In this document: piece after piece, positions 44,748 to 55,003 of the stretch | Layout of the letters: every line of letters starts with the position of its first letter | Position numbering within the stretch: the stretch's first letter is position 1 | Assembly: GCA_023362775.1 (NCBI GenBank) | Contig: JALMGJ010000019.1 | Span: forward strand, 5,936,001-6,000,000 | Direction of reading: 5' to 3' | Length of the DNA: 64,000 nt | DNA from: Charina bottae | Lineage: Eukaryota > Chordata > Lepidosauria > Squamata > Charinaidae | Notes under the pieces: generated by a model | Database searches by the model: none | The model's input: only the letters and a program-made list of their open reading frames with translations | Told to the model about the DNA's origin: nothing | Made by a program: the position numbers and the translations under genes

Positions 44748-45986
44748 TTAAGGTAAAAATCCAGCTTGATCTTGATGGATAAAATTCTTAAGAATATTTT
44801 TCATTCTTTCTGCCAATATCGTTGTAAATATCTTATAATCATTATTCAATAAAGATATTGGTCTATAATTCTTAGTTAAAGTCAAATCTTGTTGTTCTTT
44901 GGGGATCAATGTTATATGCGCCTCTTTCCAAGTCTCTGGCATGGTTCCTGTTTCCAAAATCGAATTCATAGTCTTCTGCAAAGGTAAACACAGTTCATCC
45001 TCGAAACATTTATAATAGGCTGCTGACAAACCATCCAGTCCAGGTGCTTTTCCACTACTAATTTTCTTAAAAGCCTTTACCATTTCTTCTGTTGTTATAA
45101 AATTATTTAATGTTAGTCTTTGTTGATCATTGAGAACAGTTAATTTTTGCTTACTTGAATATTCTTCAATGTCAACTAGATTGACATCTTGTTTTTTATA
45201 TAATTTTGAATAATAATCATGAAAAGCTTCTTGTATATCTATATTATTCACCAAAACTTTCCCTTCCTGTTGTATATTGGCAATCAAATTCTTTTGTCTT
45301 TGTTTCCTCAATTTATAGGCTAACCATCTACCTGGTTTATTTGCATGTTCAAAATATTTTTGTTTTGTAACTTTCATTTGGGTCTCTATCTCTTGTGTCA
45401 ATATCATTGATATTTGTTTTTGTAAAAATTTAATTTGAGTAAGCAAAGTATCATCCACTGGCTTATACGATATGCCTTCTAACTTCTCCCATCTAAATGT
45501 AATACTATGTTGCTTTAATTTATCTATGAGGAAGAAATAGTCTTTTCTTTTCTTTAGTATTCTCAAAGGGATTTCTTTTAACACAATTATTTCTTTCCCT
45601 TCTATATTTAATCTAGTATTGTAATGTTTCCTCAAAATTTGCTCTTTCATCACTTTTCTCACAAAATATATCAATATATCTCTAGGAACTTTTTTTTCTC
45701 TAGCGTAACGTGAATTCACTCTAAATATCTTATCTATCTCCAAATCTAAATCTTGTTCTTTTATCTCCAAAAAATTAGCCAGTTCAGAAATCATCCTTCC
45801 TCTTACATCTTCATCTACTTGTTCTGGAATTGCTCTAAACCTCAAAATATGTTCTTTCTCTCTCATTTCTGCTAAAGCTGTAGTGTCTAGATTATGTTCA
45901 ATTTCTTTAATAGCATATTCTGATTTAATCTCTAATTTTTGTATCTGACCTTGCGTATCTTTAAGTTCTCCTGACAGAGAATTCAC
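44748..45986 (-). pseudogene. In-frame fusion of L1 ORF1 to post-endonuclease ORF2
   Basis: One 412-codon frame. The first ~170 residues are ORF1p: coiled coil (LEIKSEYAIKEIEHNLD), RNA-binding core (ILRFRAIPE, IDKIFRVNSRYA, RDILIYFVRKVMKEQIL) and C-terminal domain (RWEKLEGISYK). Without a stop it continues as ORF2 downstream of the endonuclease: PVDDTLLTQIKFLQKQISM, KQKYFEHANKPGRWLAYKLR, ISSGKAPGLDGLSAAYYK, ITLIPKEQQDLTLTKNYRPI and HQDQAGFLP. The join is at about 45461/45462. The related copy at 54.6-59.9 kb has the endonuclease in the expected place, so this is a deletion of at least 0.9 kb. A single-base insertion near 44748 ends the frame. Confidence 0.85.
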
Positions 45987-46099
45987 AACTTCCTTAACTG
46001 TCTGTATTTCCTTTTTAAACTCTTGTTTGATCTCTTGAGTTATTTCTTTTTTATATCTTCCATCCTCTTATCCATCTTTTTATCTAATGATATAATTTG

Positions 46100-46282
46100 T
46101 TATTCAGTCTGCTTTGTAGAATCTTCCACTTTCTTATTTAATGCTGCAATTGCTTCAAGTATTTTTTTCATTTCTGATAATGGAGTTTCCGATACTGAGG
46201 CAGATGTAGCAGAGTCCATAGATGATCCTCCAGTCTTCTTCTTCTTCTCCTTCTCCGCCCTTCTCATTCCCAAAGACGCCAT
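46100..46282 (-). pseudogene. L1 ORF1 N-terminus
   Basis: ATG at 46280-46282 begins MASLGMRRAEKEKKKKTGG, a basic, low-complexity ORF1p-like start, and continues toward coiled-coil sequence (ILEAIAALNKKVEDSTKQTE). A TAA follows (46100-46102, CAA to TAA likely). A one-base shift in the A-rich run near 46050 leads into the frame at 45986. ORF1p is the RNA-binding chaperone of L1. Confidence 0.7.
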
Positions 46283-47507
46283 GGTACCAGCAAATTTCCT
46301 GTAAAAGAGAAGAGAAAAGAGAAGAAAAGGAAAAATAGAGAAAAGGGAACAAAGAAAGACAATAATTGTTTAAAAAAGGGGGAAAGAAAAAAAAAGAAAA
46401 GAAAAAGGAAGCAGGTAGCCAAAAAATTATAAAAAATAAAGAGGCTCCTTTAAAAATAATTGTCTTCTTAGTTCATTTATAATCCATTATATGTGTAAGT
46501 CCATGTTATTTCAAACACCCAAGATAAAGAAACAAGTAGAAAGTTTTTCTTCTGCTGAAGTCAAAATAATAATAAGAATGATAGATATTCCCAAGGTTTC
46601 ACACACCCACTTGTAGTTCTTCAATCCAGCCAGAAATCACTGAAGAAAAAAAAATTATATAGAACATATAGAAAAGGCTACAGTAATCCAAATAGTAATC
46701 CAAATAGTTTTTTCAACCAAAATAGACATTAAACAGTAATTTCTTCTAAGAAGAAAAGTCCAAACAGAGCCTAAAATTCAAAAGAAAATGGGGAACTTAT
46801 ATAAAGAGAAAAATAAAAAGGTTCTTTTTTTCTGGCAATAGTCCCAAAAAAAGAAAAATTTATAAAGAGCAAGGCATTAATCAATCCATATAGATCAAAA
46901 CTCTAATACAATAATTCCAAAAATAAAAAATAAAATGCTTACAATTGTCAACAGACAGGAAACTTAAACCAAAATAAGTATAATAAAGAAAATCACTTTC
47001 ACTTATGGCAAAGTCAATTAACTTTCCTTTCCCACCATTTAATCGTCCTTTAACAGGAAAGAAGTAAAACACCAGCAAATAAAAATCAAGTCCAGAGATA
47101 AATATTAGAGTTAATAGAAAAAGTAATATTTAAAAATAAAAAGGTGTATCTAAAAGGTTGAGGGGCTACTTATCTTTTCCAGATTCACGGCTTCTGCAGA
47201 GCTTCGTGTCCATTCCAGTCGCCTTTTGCCGCTTCAATCTCCCTTCCCCCATAGTGGAAATATGGGGGTCGGAAGAGAGCGGCTATCCCAGCGACCCTTG
47301 TGATCGATCTTCTGCTCACCCTCTCTTCGAGGGTGATTTTTCGGCGATTTTCTCTTCTTCAAATCGCCGCAAACAGCAAGCCGCGGAATCGAGGCTGAGA
47401 GCCTCGGTTCTTCACTTCGCTCAGTTCAATGCCCGGAAGTGAAAGTCGAGATGCAAATCACTTGGCCTTCCCTCTTGACTACTATAAAGGTGTCTTAAAA
47501 ATAGGGT

Positions 47508-47895
47508 GGGTTTTTTTTTTTTTTGCACCTTTAGGTCAGTGTTGACTCCTGGCAACTGCCTGGACAAGAACCTGTAGTTTTCTTGGCAAGTCTGTAGGTT
47601 GAGTCGTGGCAACTGGATTTCTTTCTTTTGGTTGAAACGTTTCGCTGCTTGTCCAAGTATACTTGTTCAAGTAAGCCATGACTCAACCTACAGACAATTC
47701 CACCTGGATGACTGAGAATCTTCATCGACTTCTCTTGGCAAGGTTTTTCGGAAGAAGTTTGCTATTGCCTTCTTTTTCCTAGGGCTGAAAGAGAGTGACT
47801 GGCCCAAGGTCACCCAGCTGGCTTTGTGCCTAAGGTGGGACTAGAACTCACAGTCTCCCACCTGATACCTTAATTGCTACACCAAACTTGCTCTC
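47508..47895 (-). mobile_element. Second-type SINE interrupted by a PLE unit
   Basis: Inverted copy with head 'AGCAAGTTTGGTGTAGCAATTAAGG', B-box region AGTTCTAGTCCCACC, body, then 'GGCAATAGCAAACTTC', 'AAAACCTTGCCAAGAAAACTAC' and a poly(A) 3' end near 47510. Unit E (47591-47732) splits it with a 10-bp duplication. The long 3' part differs from the 48.2-kb copy, so this is another subfamily. Confidence 0.75.
47591..47732. mobile_element. Palindromic PLE-derived unit E
   Basis: A short, divergent member. Arms TCTGTAGGTTGAGTCGTGGC and the inverse GCCATGACTCAACCTACAGA; only the left arm keeps GAAACGTTTCGCTGCTTG, and the right end carries the PLE terminus 'ACTGAGAATCTTCATCGAC'. 10-bp target duplications (TCTTGGCAAG at 47581-47590 and 47733-47742) lie within the host SINE, which fixes the borders independently. 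Confidence 0.78.
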
Positions 47896-48083
47896 CCTTA
47901 AAAAATGGTTACCAACTTTTATTCCAAATTTCCATTTTACTCAATAGAGCAGCTTTCATACATTTAAAGTGCTAATGTGAATTAATGTGAATACAGCATA
48001 TAGCATTTATATATGCAGTTTGACACACAGCTACCATGAATTTTTCACTCAAATCCCAAATTTCTATTTAAAAGCTATATTAA

Positions 48084-48165
48084 GGTTAAAGGTTAAGGCA
48101 ACAGGCTAGAAACCGTTCTAGTCCCACCTTAGGCACGAAGCCATATGGGTGACGTAACTATAGCA
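48084..48165 (+). mobile_element. Partial second-type SINE head
   Basis: 'GGTTAAGGCAACAGGCTAGAAACC' followed by 'GTTCTAGTCCCACCTTAGGC' and GGGTGACG is a truncated copy just upstream of the longer one. Confidence 0.65.
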
Positions 48166-48167
48166 TA

Positions 48168-48495
48168 AAGAGCCAGTTTGGTCTAGTGGTTAAGGCAATG
48201 GGCTAGAAACCAGGAGACTGTGAGTTCTAGTCCCGCCTTAGGCATGAAAGCTGGCTGGGTGACCCTGATCCAATCACATTCTCTCAGCCCTGGGAAGGAC
48301 CCAATGGCAAACCAGGAGTCTGAGAGTTCTAGTCCCGCCTTAGGCATGAAAGCCGGCTGGGTGACCTTGGGCCAGTCCCTCTCTCTCAGCCCAACTCACA
48401 TCACAAGGTTTTATTTATTTTTATTGGGTATGTTCGCCGCCTTGAGTTATTTATAAAAATAATAAAGGCGGGATAGAAAATAATAAAATAAAAAA
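48168..48495 (+). mobile_element. Second-type tRNA-derived SINE with two 102-bp units
   Basis: The head GAGCCAGTTTGGTCTAGTGG has an A-box-like TGGTCTAGTGG, and AGTTCTAGTCC is the B-box region. The body module starting GTTCTAG occurs at 48224 and again at 48326, exactly 102 bp apart. The repeat borders share AAACCAGGAG (48207-48216 and 48309-48318). The 3' end reads 'CGCCGCCTTGAGTTATTTAT' then 'AATAATAAAGGCGGGATA', an L2/CR1-like stem tail. The ORF at 48220-48456 is a by-product. Confidence 0.82.
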
Positions 48496-48559
48496 ATAAT
48501 GTTGTTTCCAAATTACTCTTTTACAACCTTGATCTAAAAAAGGTATCTATAAGGTGCTT

Positions 48560-48735
48560 GACCTGGACTGGGGAGATGTCAGCCATGAAAACTCACTAGG
48601 TGACTTTGGGACAGCTCAACCTACCTCTCAAGGTTCTGTTGTGGGCATAAAATGAAGGTAAATCCTGGAAGAAAGGTGTGAACGAAATCCAATCAATCAG
48701 TCAGTCAATCAATCAATCTGTCTCAGATATCTTCC
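48560..48735 (+). mobile_element. Probable decayed SINE or LINE tail
   Basis: 'AGCCATGAAAACTCACTAGGTGACTTTGGG', 'CTCAACCTACCTCTCAAGGTT' and 'GGGCATAAAATGAAGG' resemble common amniote SINE/LINE tail text, followed by (AATC)n. Family not assignable. Confidence 0.45.
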
Positions 48736-48892
48736 AGCAATTGACTGAGTTCTGGGGCCAATGACACTATACTGCATGAGGCAATTATATTATAGTACAC
48801 TGAGCTAAGATTAAAAAATAAAAGCAATGAAATTAATTAAAAATCCAACCATAGTTGTTCTGTTACTTTGGAAACTGCATTATAATATCTCT

Positions 48893-48945
48893 TCCACCAC
48901 CACCACCGCCGCCGCCGCCACCGCCGCCGCCCTTTTTTTTTTTTC
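48893..48945. repeat. (CCA/CCG)n plus poly-T tract
   Basis: About 14 CCN triplets and an 11-bp T-run. The polyproline ORF is a repeat translation. Confidence 0.9.
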
Positions 48946-49309
48946 TTTTCCAAATTCTTCCTACAGTTACTCAGAATATAAAGATGTTTCTGGCTGGAAT
49001 CCATCCATTCATATCTTCCATTTTTGCAGGTCCCCTAGCCAGACATTTATTTTCCCCTTTTTCCATTCCCTTTCAGCAATGTAAGAAGAAAAATATGTTT
49101 TTCAAGTTGGCTTTCAGTCATGTGCCCCTCCCCTCCCTGGCCATGGTTCCATGCTGAACATGATGTTCATTGGATATTTTTCTCTGCCTTGAAAATCTCC
49201 AGGAGCTGTGACATTATTTTACAGGAAGTCACCACAGTTGGTACTAAAACAAGAGCACATACTAATGGTCATAAAGCTGCAGTGATCAAGCTTGATTCCT
49301 CCTGGCAGT

Positions 49310-49510
49310 GATATGTAGTAGTTTGCTATTGCCTTCTTCAGAAGTGTATTCTAGCCTTCCCAGTCTCACCTACAACCCAAGGATTTTCTGATAGTCACCC
49401 ATCTCAATACTAAACAGGCTTGACTTTGCTTAGTTTTGCAAGCTTAAGTAACTACTGATGCCTGGTGATTGTAGCCATATAGTATTCCTGGCAGTGCAGC
49501 CATCCAGTCA
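49310..49510 (-). mobile_element. 5S rRNA-derived SINE remnant (inverted)
   Basis: 'TAGTCACCCATCTCAATACTAAACAGGC' and 'TGACTTTGCTTAGTTTTGCAAGCTTAAG' parallel the inverted 5S rRNA internal promoter half, with the 'TTTGCTATTGCCTTCTTC' body beside it. Diverged. Confidence 0.6.
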
Positions 49511-49727
49511 CCATCCAGATTTTTGCAGTGTAGATATTGGAGCCATATATTACATTGCATAACAAAGGTTTGAAGACCCTGAGGACATCCTTTTTAGCTG
49601 ACATTAAGTTAAAGGCACAGTGCTCTTACTGGAGCTTGTAGTTGTGTCCTTGATTCCGAAGCACTGCATAGTCCTAGCTTATTCTCCTGTCAAATATGCA
49701 CACATTTTAAAAATACCAGAGAAACAT

Positions 49728-49796
49728 CCTCCCTCCCTCCCTCCCTCCCTCCCTCCCTCCCTCCCTTCCTTCCTTCCTTCCTTCCTTCCTTCCTTC
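49728..49796. repeat. (CTCC)n-(CTTC)n microsatellite
   Basis: About nine CTCC then eight CTTC units. Confidence 0.95.
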
Positions 49797-49799
49797 GAT

Positions 49800-50660
49800 A
49801 TGGCAATCCACAACCTCCCATTTTTGTTGGCTCCTAATTAATCTCCTTCATCCACAATGCAGAATGTTTTTTTTCTTCTATGCCAATACCTTTCATTTGA
49901 TTTCTCCTCTATCCAGTTATTTAAAAGGGGAAGGAGGGGTAATAAAAAGTAGGGGAAGCCATGTTAAGAAACTGATATGTGTTTCCTCAAACTCAATCAG
50001 AAGGTGTTGAAGAAATGTCACTCTTGCTGGACAACATAGAAAAGGGAAAATATGCTTAAAAATGCATGCTAAAGCATCACTCATCCCTTTTAATTTAGCT
50101 TTAACTTTTAGAAGTGACTCAGGAGAAGCTTATACTGCTATTGTGAGATTGTATGCATGTTTCAGCCAAAGAGCATTGGCATTTTAAAGGTTCCTGTAGA
50201 AGCAACAATTGAATTGGAGCTATTAATTTCATTTCAGCATTTATTTTAATAATAAGAATAATTATTATTTTCAGAAGGATTGAAATGTACCTCCTAACGT
50301 GTCAAGTGTTACAAGCACACTCAGGTCAATTCAGGGTTGCATGTTGTATGCATTTTGATTTACTCTTCCCCTTTAGAATTGAGCTACATTTGCTTATCCT
50401 GTTTTTCATTGCTAATATCTGTGGTTTTGTTGAAGATGTCACCAGTCTACACTTGATAGGAATGAAGTGATGGATGTTTGTAAACAGTCTAATCGGATTA
50501 AACAGTAGGCCAGGAAACAGACAAGGACACTGAGGGCAAAATAGAAAAATGGAAAGTGTGTTGTAAATCAGCAGTGGAGAGAAGTACAGAAAAGTATACC
50601 AGGAACTTGGTGTTTCAGTAAACGCTTTTGTAGGACTGTGCAGACAGTGAACATGATTCA
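49800..50660. other. Intergenic, no recognised feature
   Basis: ORFs 50285-50470 (+) and 50326-50730 (-) overlap antisense, the latter reading into PLE unit D. No domain in either. Confidence 0.4.
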
Positions 50661-50677
50661 GAAGAACAGTTTCAAAA

Positions 50678-50861
50678 TGTTTATGAAGGTTCTCAGTCAT
50701 CCAGGTGGAATTGTCTGTAGCTCGAATCATGTCAACTGGATTTCTATTTTCTCAGTGGAAACGTTTCGCTCCTTATCCAAGGACTGAAGAAGCTCCTTGG
50801 ATAAGGAGCGAAACGTTTCCACTGAGAAAATAGAAATCCAGTTGACATGATTCAAGCTACA
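50678..50861. mobile_element. Palindromic PLE-derived unit D
   Basis: The left arm runs from 'ATGAAGGTTCTCAGTCATCC' to CTTATCCAAGGA, the right arm from CTGAAGAAGCTCCTTGG to GATTCAAGCTAC. The centre is displaced so that the left copy lacks the CTCAGTCTGAAGA part. Exact 13-bp target duplications (AACAGTTTCAAAA at 50665-50677 and 50862-50874). The right arm keeps CTGAAGA-GCTCCTTGGATAAGGAGC-GAAACGTTTC. Confidence 0.85.
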
Positions 50862-50874
50862 AACAGTTTCAAAA

Positions 50875-51224
50875 ATTTTCCAGGTGCAGCCTGTCTTTAC
50901 AACCTGCCCATCTGTTTTCAGATTTCAGGTTTTCATGTTTCCCCATGATCCTTTAATCCACTCATTAAATTTAACATAACGGCAGAATGAAGTGACCAGT
51001 TTAAGGTGCCCAGTGGGGTTGGTTGTCAGAATCCATTCCTTAAAATTAATCTGACTGTAGAAGTAGGGGTGCTATTTTATTGGGCTCCTGGAAAACCTAA
51101 AAAAAGAAGGGATACTTTCATTAAGAGGTGAGAGGAGATCCAAAGCATTTCTTCCAGCTTATTTTGAAAGCGTGCACAGCCCCAGGGGCATCTATAGCAG
51201 TAGTAAATAGTAAACAGCACAGTC
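50875..51224. other. Intergenic, no recognised feature
   Basis: No gene or repeat family recognised. Confidence 0.4.
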
Positions 51225-51267
51225 CACTTTGGGGGAGATGGGGTGGTGATATAAATCAAATTATAAA

Positions 51268-51298
<31 letters not shown>

Positions 51299-51300
51299 AG
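51225..51300 (+). mobile_element. L2 3' tail fragment
   Basis: 'CACTTTGGGGGAGATGGGGTGGTGATATAAAT' followed by (AAAT)n is an L2 terminus, truncated just upstream. Confidence 0.65.
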
Positions 51301-51832
51301 TAGGCTGACCATACGTCCCGTTTTGAATGGGACAGTCCCTTTTTTTTAACATTTCCGGACCGGACCGTCATTTTAATATAAAATTAAATTTTGTCCCGTT
51401 TTTTAAAAAACCAGTCAGGAACTAGCCTGTCCCAGCTGTCAGCCGGAACCGAGAGCCGGAAGTAGCTGGAGCGGTGCAAAAGAGCCAGAGCAGCTGATTG
51501 GAGGGAACCCAGAAGAGGAATCACCTCTGCCTATCAGCATGCAGCAAAGGAGGTGGGAGTTCGAGGGAACCTGGAAGAGGAATTGCCTCCGCCTATCAGC
51601 GCATGGCAAAGGAGGTGGGAAAGGCGGGCCAAGCAGCACGATAGGTGGAGGTGATTCCTCTTCCGGATTCCCTCCAATTCCCACCTCCTTTGCTGCACGC
51701 TGGTAGGCAGAGACAATTCCTCTTCCGGGTTCCCTCCAATCAGCTACTCTGGCTCTTTTGCACCGCTCCAGCTACTTCCGGCTTTCCGTTCCTATTGTCC
51801 CATTTTTATCTCAAGGAAATATGGTCATCCTA
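51301..51832. mobile_element. Fold-back DNA element, hAT-like ends
   Basis: The ends TAGGCTGACCATA and TATGGTCATCCTA are inverted (12 of 13 match). Flanking 8-mers ATAAATAG and AGCAATAG agree at 6 of 8, compatible with a decayed hAT-type 8-bp duplication. The interior arms (about 51434-51600 and 51645-51790) are also inverted, with shared blocks such as GGAACC[C/T]GGAAGAGGAAT and GCCGGAAGTAGCTGGAGCGG. There is no transposase. ORFs 51439-51833 are arm translations. Confidence 0.65.
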
Positions 51833-51989
51833 AGCAATAGTCAATATCAAAATGTTTGGTGTGGCCAAGTGGCCGAGTCCCCACCCTCTTTTAATATACA
51901 ACATATGCATGGCAATGACTCCTAAGGGTTTTTTTCTTTAATGTACTATTATTAGAACAAAAAGCATCTGAAGAGTATTTTGAGAATGT

Positions 51990-52390
51990 GGAGTGCTTGG
52001 TGCTCTCTGAGCCTTGTTGTTTTCTTGCAGATGTTTCATTGCCAGGCTAGGCAACATCTTCAGTGCAAAAAGTGAGTGGGACTTGCTCTCTGTTTATATA
52101 CCATGGCTTGTCCTGCTTGTGTTGGTAGGGGTGTTGTTCTCTCCTTAGGAGTTCCTTTATTGGGCTGTTGTTTGCTGCTTGGTTGATTGACTGAGTTAAT
52201 AGTTCCTTTATTAGGGTATATTGTGCTGTTTGATTGTTCCGCTGGTGATAATCCTGGTGATAATCTTTGCATATCTGGTTATTGATTGCTGGCAAGGACG
52301 TGTTCTGGTCTTCTGGCTTTTCTATTGTCTCTTATGAATGGTATGTAAATGTTGTTTACCTCTATGTGTCTGCAGCCATCAACACCTAAA
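51990..52390 (-). mobile_element. Second PLE family, 3'-terminal fragment
   Basis: The minus strand contains 'CACTGAAGATGTTGCCTAGC' and 'CTGGCAATGAAACATCTGCAAG', i.e. CTGAAGA, a TGTTGCC/GGCAA stem and GAAAC, the hammerhead-like arrangement again. Upstream AT-rich text encodes a short N/Q-rich tail (ORF 52047-52295) with TATATAAACAGAGAGCAAG nearby. It is distinct in sequence from the 20-kb PLE family. Borders are approximate. Confidence 0.6.
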
Positions 52391-53465
52391 ATATGTTTAA
52401 CATAGGTTAACATACAAAAATCCAGTTTTCCCCAAAGCTGGAAAGTGGGGGGGGGGGAGAGATTCCAGCCTGTCCATGTGTGTTACATAGCTTCACCCAT
52501 TTGTCATCATCAGCTCACCTGCTTGTTGTCTTGGAACTCTTTCAACATGAACCTACATTAATGTGATGATGAATATGGACATTCTAGGTCAGGCAAAACC
52601 TTTGAAAGGTTGGGAGAGAAAATGAAAGAGTTTCAGTAAGATTAACAACAACATTTTGGCTTATTTCAATGGGAAACCACCAGGGCTGGAGGCTAAGTGG
52701 CAAGCCAAAATAAGTCTGGAAGAAAGCAATGACAAAGCACTTGTGTTTTTTGGAAGAAAACAACATGATCCTGTCCTTGAAGTCATCAGACAGTCAAGTA
52801 GAACTTAAATCAGTCTTTACATTACAACAAACTTTTTTAGGATGGGTTCCATACACATGAATTAAATCTTCCCTCTTTCTAACCAGCAGTTTCTCATTCC
52901 ATCATAGTGTTACTGTCGTGGAGGAAACATGAAGATTCATTGAAGACTTCAGGTCAAAATTTATAAAATCTGTACAAAGGAAATTATTGGTAAATTATTG
53001 TTTCCTCTTATTTTTTTTTCCAATCTGGAATTAACTCCCTTGAGTAATTTTGAGCTAAAAGACCCCCCCAAAAAAGGGACAACCCCTTTTGTTTTTAATT
53101 TATAAGGCATAATGTGGGAGACTGAAAAAAACATTTTCTGCTCATATGGAATGGATGTTTAAGTGTTAATTTACAAGTTCCTTGATTTTACAGAGCATAA
53201 GTAAAAAATTACAAGCAGTTTAGCTGCTAATTGCTGTTCAGGTTTATGAGAGCTGAACAAAAGGATGGGACATGGCCTATTATGATTACACCACTCAGAA
53301 GAAAGAAATCTTTTTGCCAGAATACATAATAGACCTCTTTTATACATAAGATCTGAAGGGTTTTGTGAAAGAAATGCTTCATTTATAGGACAATTTGTCC
53401 CTAAGAAAATGATACAATGGGCACATTTCATTCCAAGATAACAAACTATTTCTTGGATCCATCTG
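52391..53465. other. Intergenic, no recognised feature
   Basis: ORF 53171-53539 (-, 122 codons) is the longest here, but shows no domain and runs into a palindromic repeat. Confidence 0.4.
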
Positions 53466-53469
53466 AAGT

Positions 53470-53635
53470 AGTCTGGTAGCACCTTTTTCTGACTAACAAA
53501 TTTTATTAAAAGGCATAAGCTTTTGTGAACATATTTCATAAAAGCATATGCCTTTTAATGAAATTTGTCAGTCCGAAAGGATGCTACTAAATTCCTTTTG
53601 GTCTTTGGCTACCATAGACTAAGATGGTTCTCCTA
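53470..53635. repeat. Imperfect palindrome, possible PLE-type terminus
   Basis: 'CTGACTAACAAATTTTATTAAAAGGCATAAGC' is mirrored by 'GCATATGCCTTTTAATGAAATTTGTCAGTC', followed by 'TTTTGGTCTTTGGCTACCATAGAC'. The layout resembles the other palindromic units, but the ribozyme-like core is absent. Family unknown. Confidence 0.5.
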
Positions 53636-53811
53636 AATTGGATCCATTCTCAATCTTCCTGTGTAAAATAATACAGTGCACAGATAGTCCATACCATCAA
53701 AAATAGACAAATTACAATAATGTATCATAGCCTATAAATTTTATTACAGTCTATAGCATGATTTGCTTGGTGCATTGTAAGTGCCCAAGCAGATCAGATA
53801 TGAATCAGGTT

Positions 53812-54003
53812 TTTTTTCTTTAAGAACTTTATTATTTTTCAAAGTATAATTAAAATACAAAATAGAAAGTATAGAAAAGATAGAAAATAGAACTAAAGAA
53901 AAAAGAAAAAACTATAAGCATGAACATAGACAGAAAATAGAAATGGAAAGTGACTTCCGACCTTCTCCAATACAGATATAGATAAATTTACAAATATAAT
54001 CAT
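53812..54003 (-). mobile_element. L1 3' end fragment
   Basis: Nearly identical to 54580-54770 (TTTATTATTTTTCAA..GTATAATTAAAATAC, GTGACTTCCGACCTTCTCC), the 3' UTR of the L1 that follows. A separate, severely truncated insertion or a local duplication. Confidence 0.75.
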
Positions 54004-55003
54004 GTTGGAAGAAGACCTCTCTATGGAGAGCATACTTGGCCTTTTAAGTGGTGTTTGGGGGGCCACAGTCCAAAAAATAATGGGTGGGGTCATCACACAA
54101 ACACACACACAATTTCCTTTGCATTAAATATCCTTGAAATTGAGCATAGCAAATATGAGTACTCTCCAGGCCAGTATTCAATCATTTTTCCCTTCTGCCA
54201 TGTTAGAACTTAAATTTCAGTAACACTTCTTGGAGATCTTTGGGGGCATTTCCAAGGCATCTTGAGTCCTCTGCTCTAAGACCAAGGGCAAATAAAGGAA
54301 TGGGAGTCAATTAGCATCTCCTTCTCGAACTGTCCTTCTATGAAGGAGCACTACCACTCTTTTCAGCCAATTGGTCCAGGGGGCTACTGTGGTCAAGTTC
54401 TCCTGTCCAATTCCTGATACAGACAGTCCATCAAGTTATCCATGCTCCCTCATTCTATTACTGAAACCAATAAAAATGGCTATGGGATACTGGGAAATGT
54501 GCTCCTAGAAAATCAGGAGACTTTCTCAGGCTATTTCTGATTTTGGCTGAAACAAAGGAGAATCTTTCTTTTTTTATTATTATAAAGAACTTTATTATTT
54601 TTCAATGTATAATTAAAATACAAAAATAGAAAGTATAGAAAAGATAGAATAGAACTAAAGAAAAAAGAGAAAAAACTATAAAAGTGTCAATAGACAGAAA
54701 ATAGAAACAGAAAGTGACTTCCGACCTTCTCCAATACAGATATAGATAAATTTACAAATATAATCTCTTACCATTAGTTAAACCATAGTAACATTATTTC
54801 TATTAAAACAAACAAAATCGCTAACATCCAGAATCAAAACTTCATTTTTCCCCCACAAGCAAGTGCGCTAAAAGCAGTTGCCAAGTAGATATAAATCCAG
54901 AAATAGAATGATCTCTTATTAACACTGTTAACTTAGCCATTTGAGTCAAATCCATTAATTTAATAATCTAATCTGCAACTGTAGGTATTTGTGGATCTTT
55001 CCA

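Larger units (their letters stand above)
42418..47458 (-). mobile_element. L1 LINE, internally deleted, exact 18-bp TSD
   Basis: A 5.04-kb minus-strand L1. Exact 18-bp target duplications (CACTTGGCCTTCCCTCTT at 42400-42417 and 47459-47476) bound it. The T-run at 42418-42424 is the poly(A) tail. The 5' UTR (about 46290-47458) starts GC-rich and becomes A-rich. Since both borders are intact, it inserted as one molecule that reached the 5' end, yet ORF1's end and the ORF2 endonuclease are missing. Confidence 0.92.

Noticed and set aside
51439..51833. Proline/serine-rich ORFs as a protein
   Set aside because: They translate the inverted arms of the fold-back DNA element in several frames.
53171..53539. 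122-codon ORF as a host exon or small gene
   Set aside because: No domain, no splice or start context, and it runs into the palindromic repeat at 53470. Chance ORFs of this size are expected in 64 kb.
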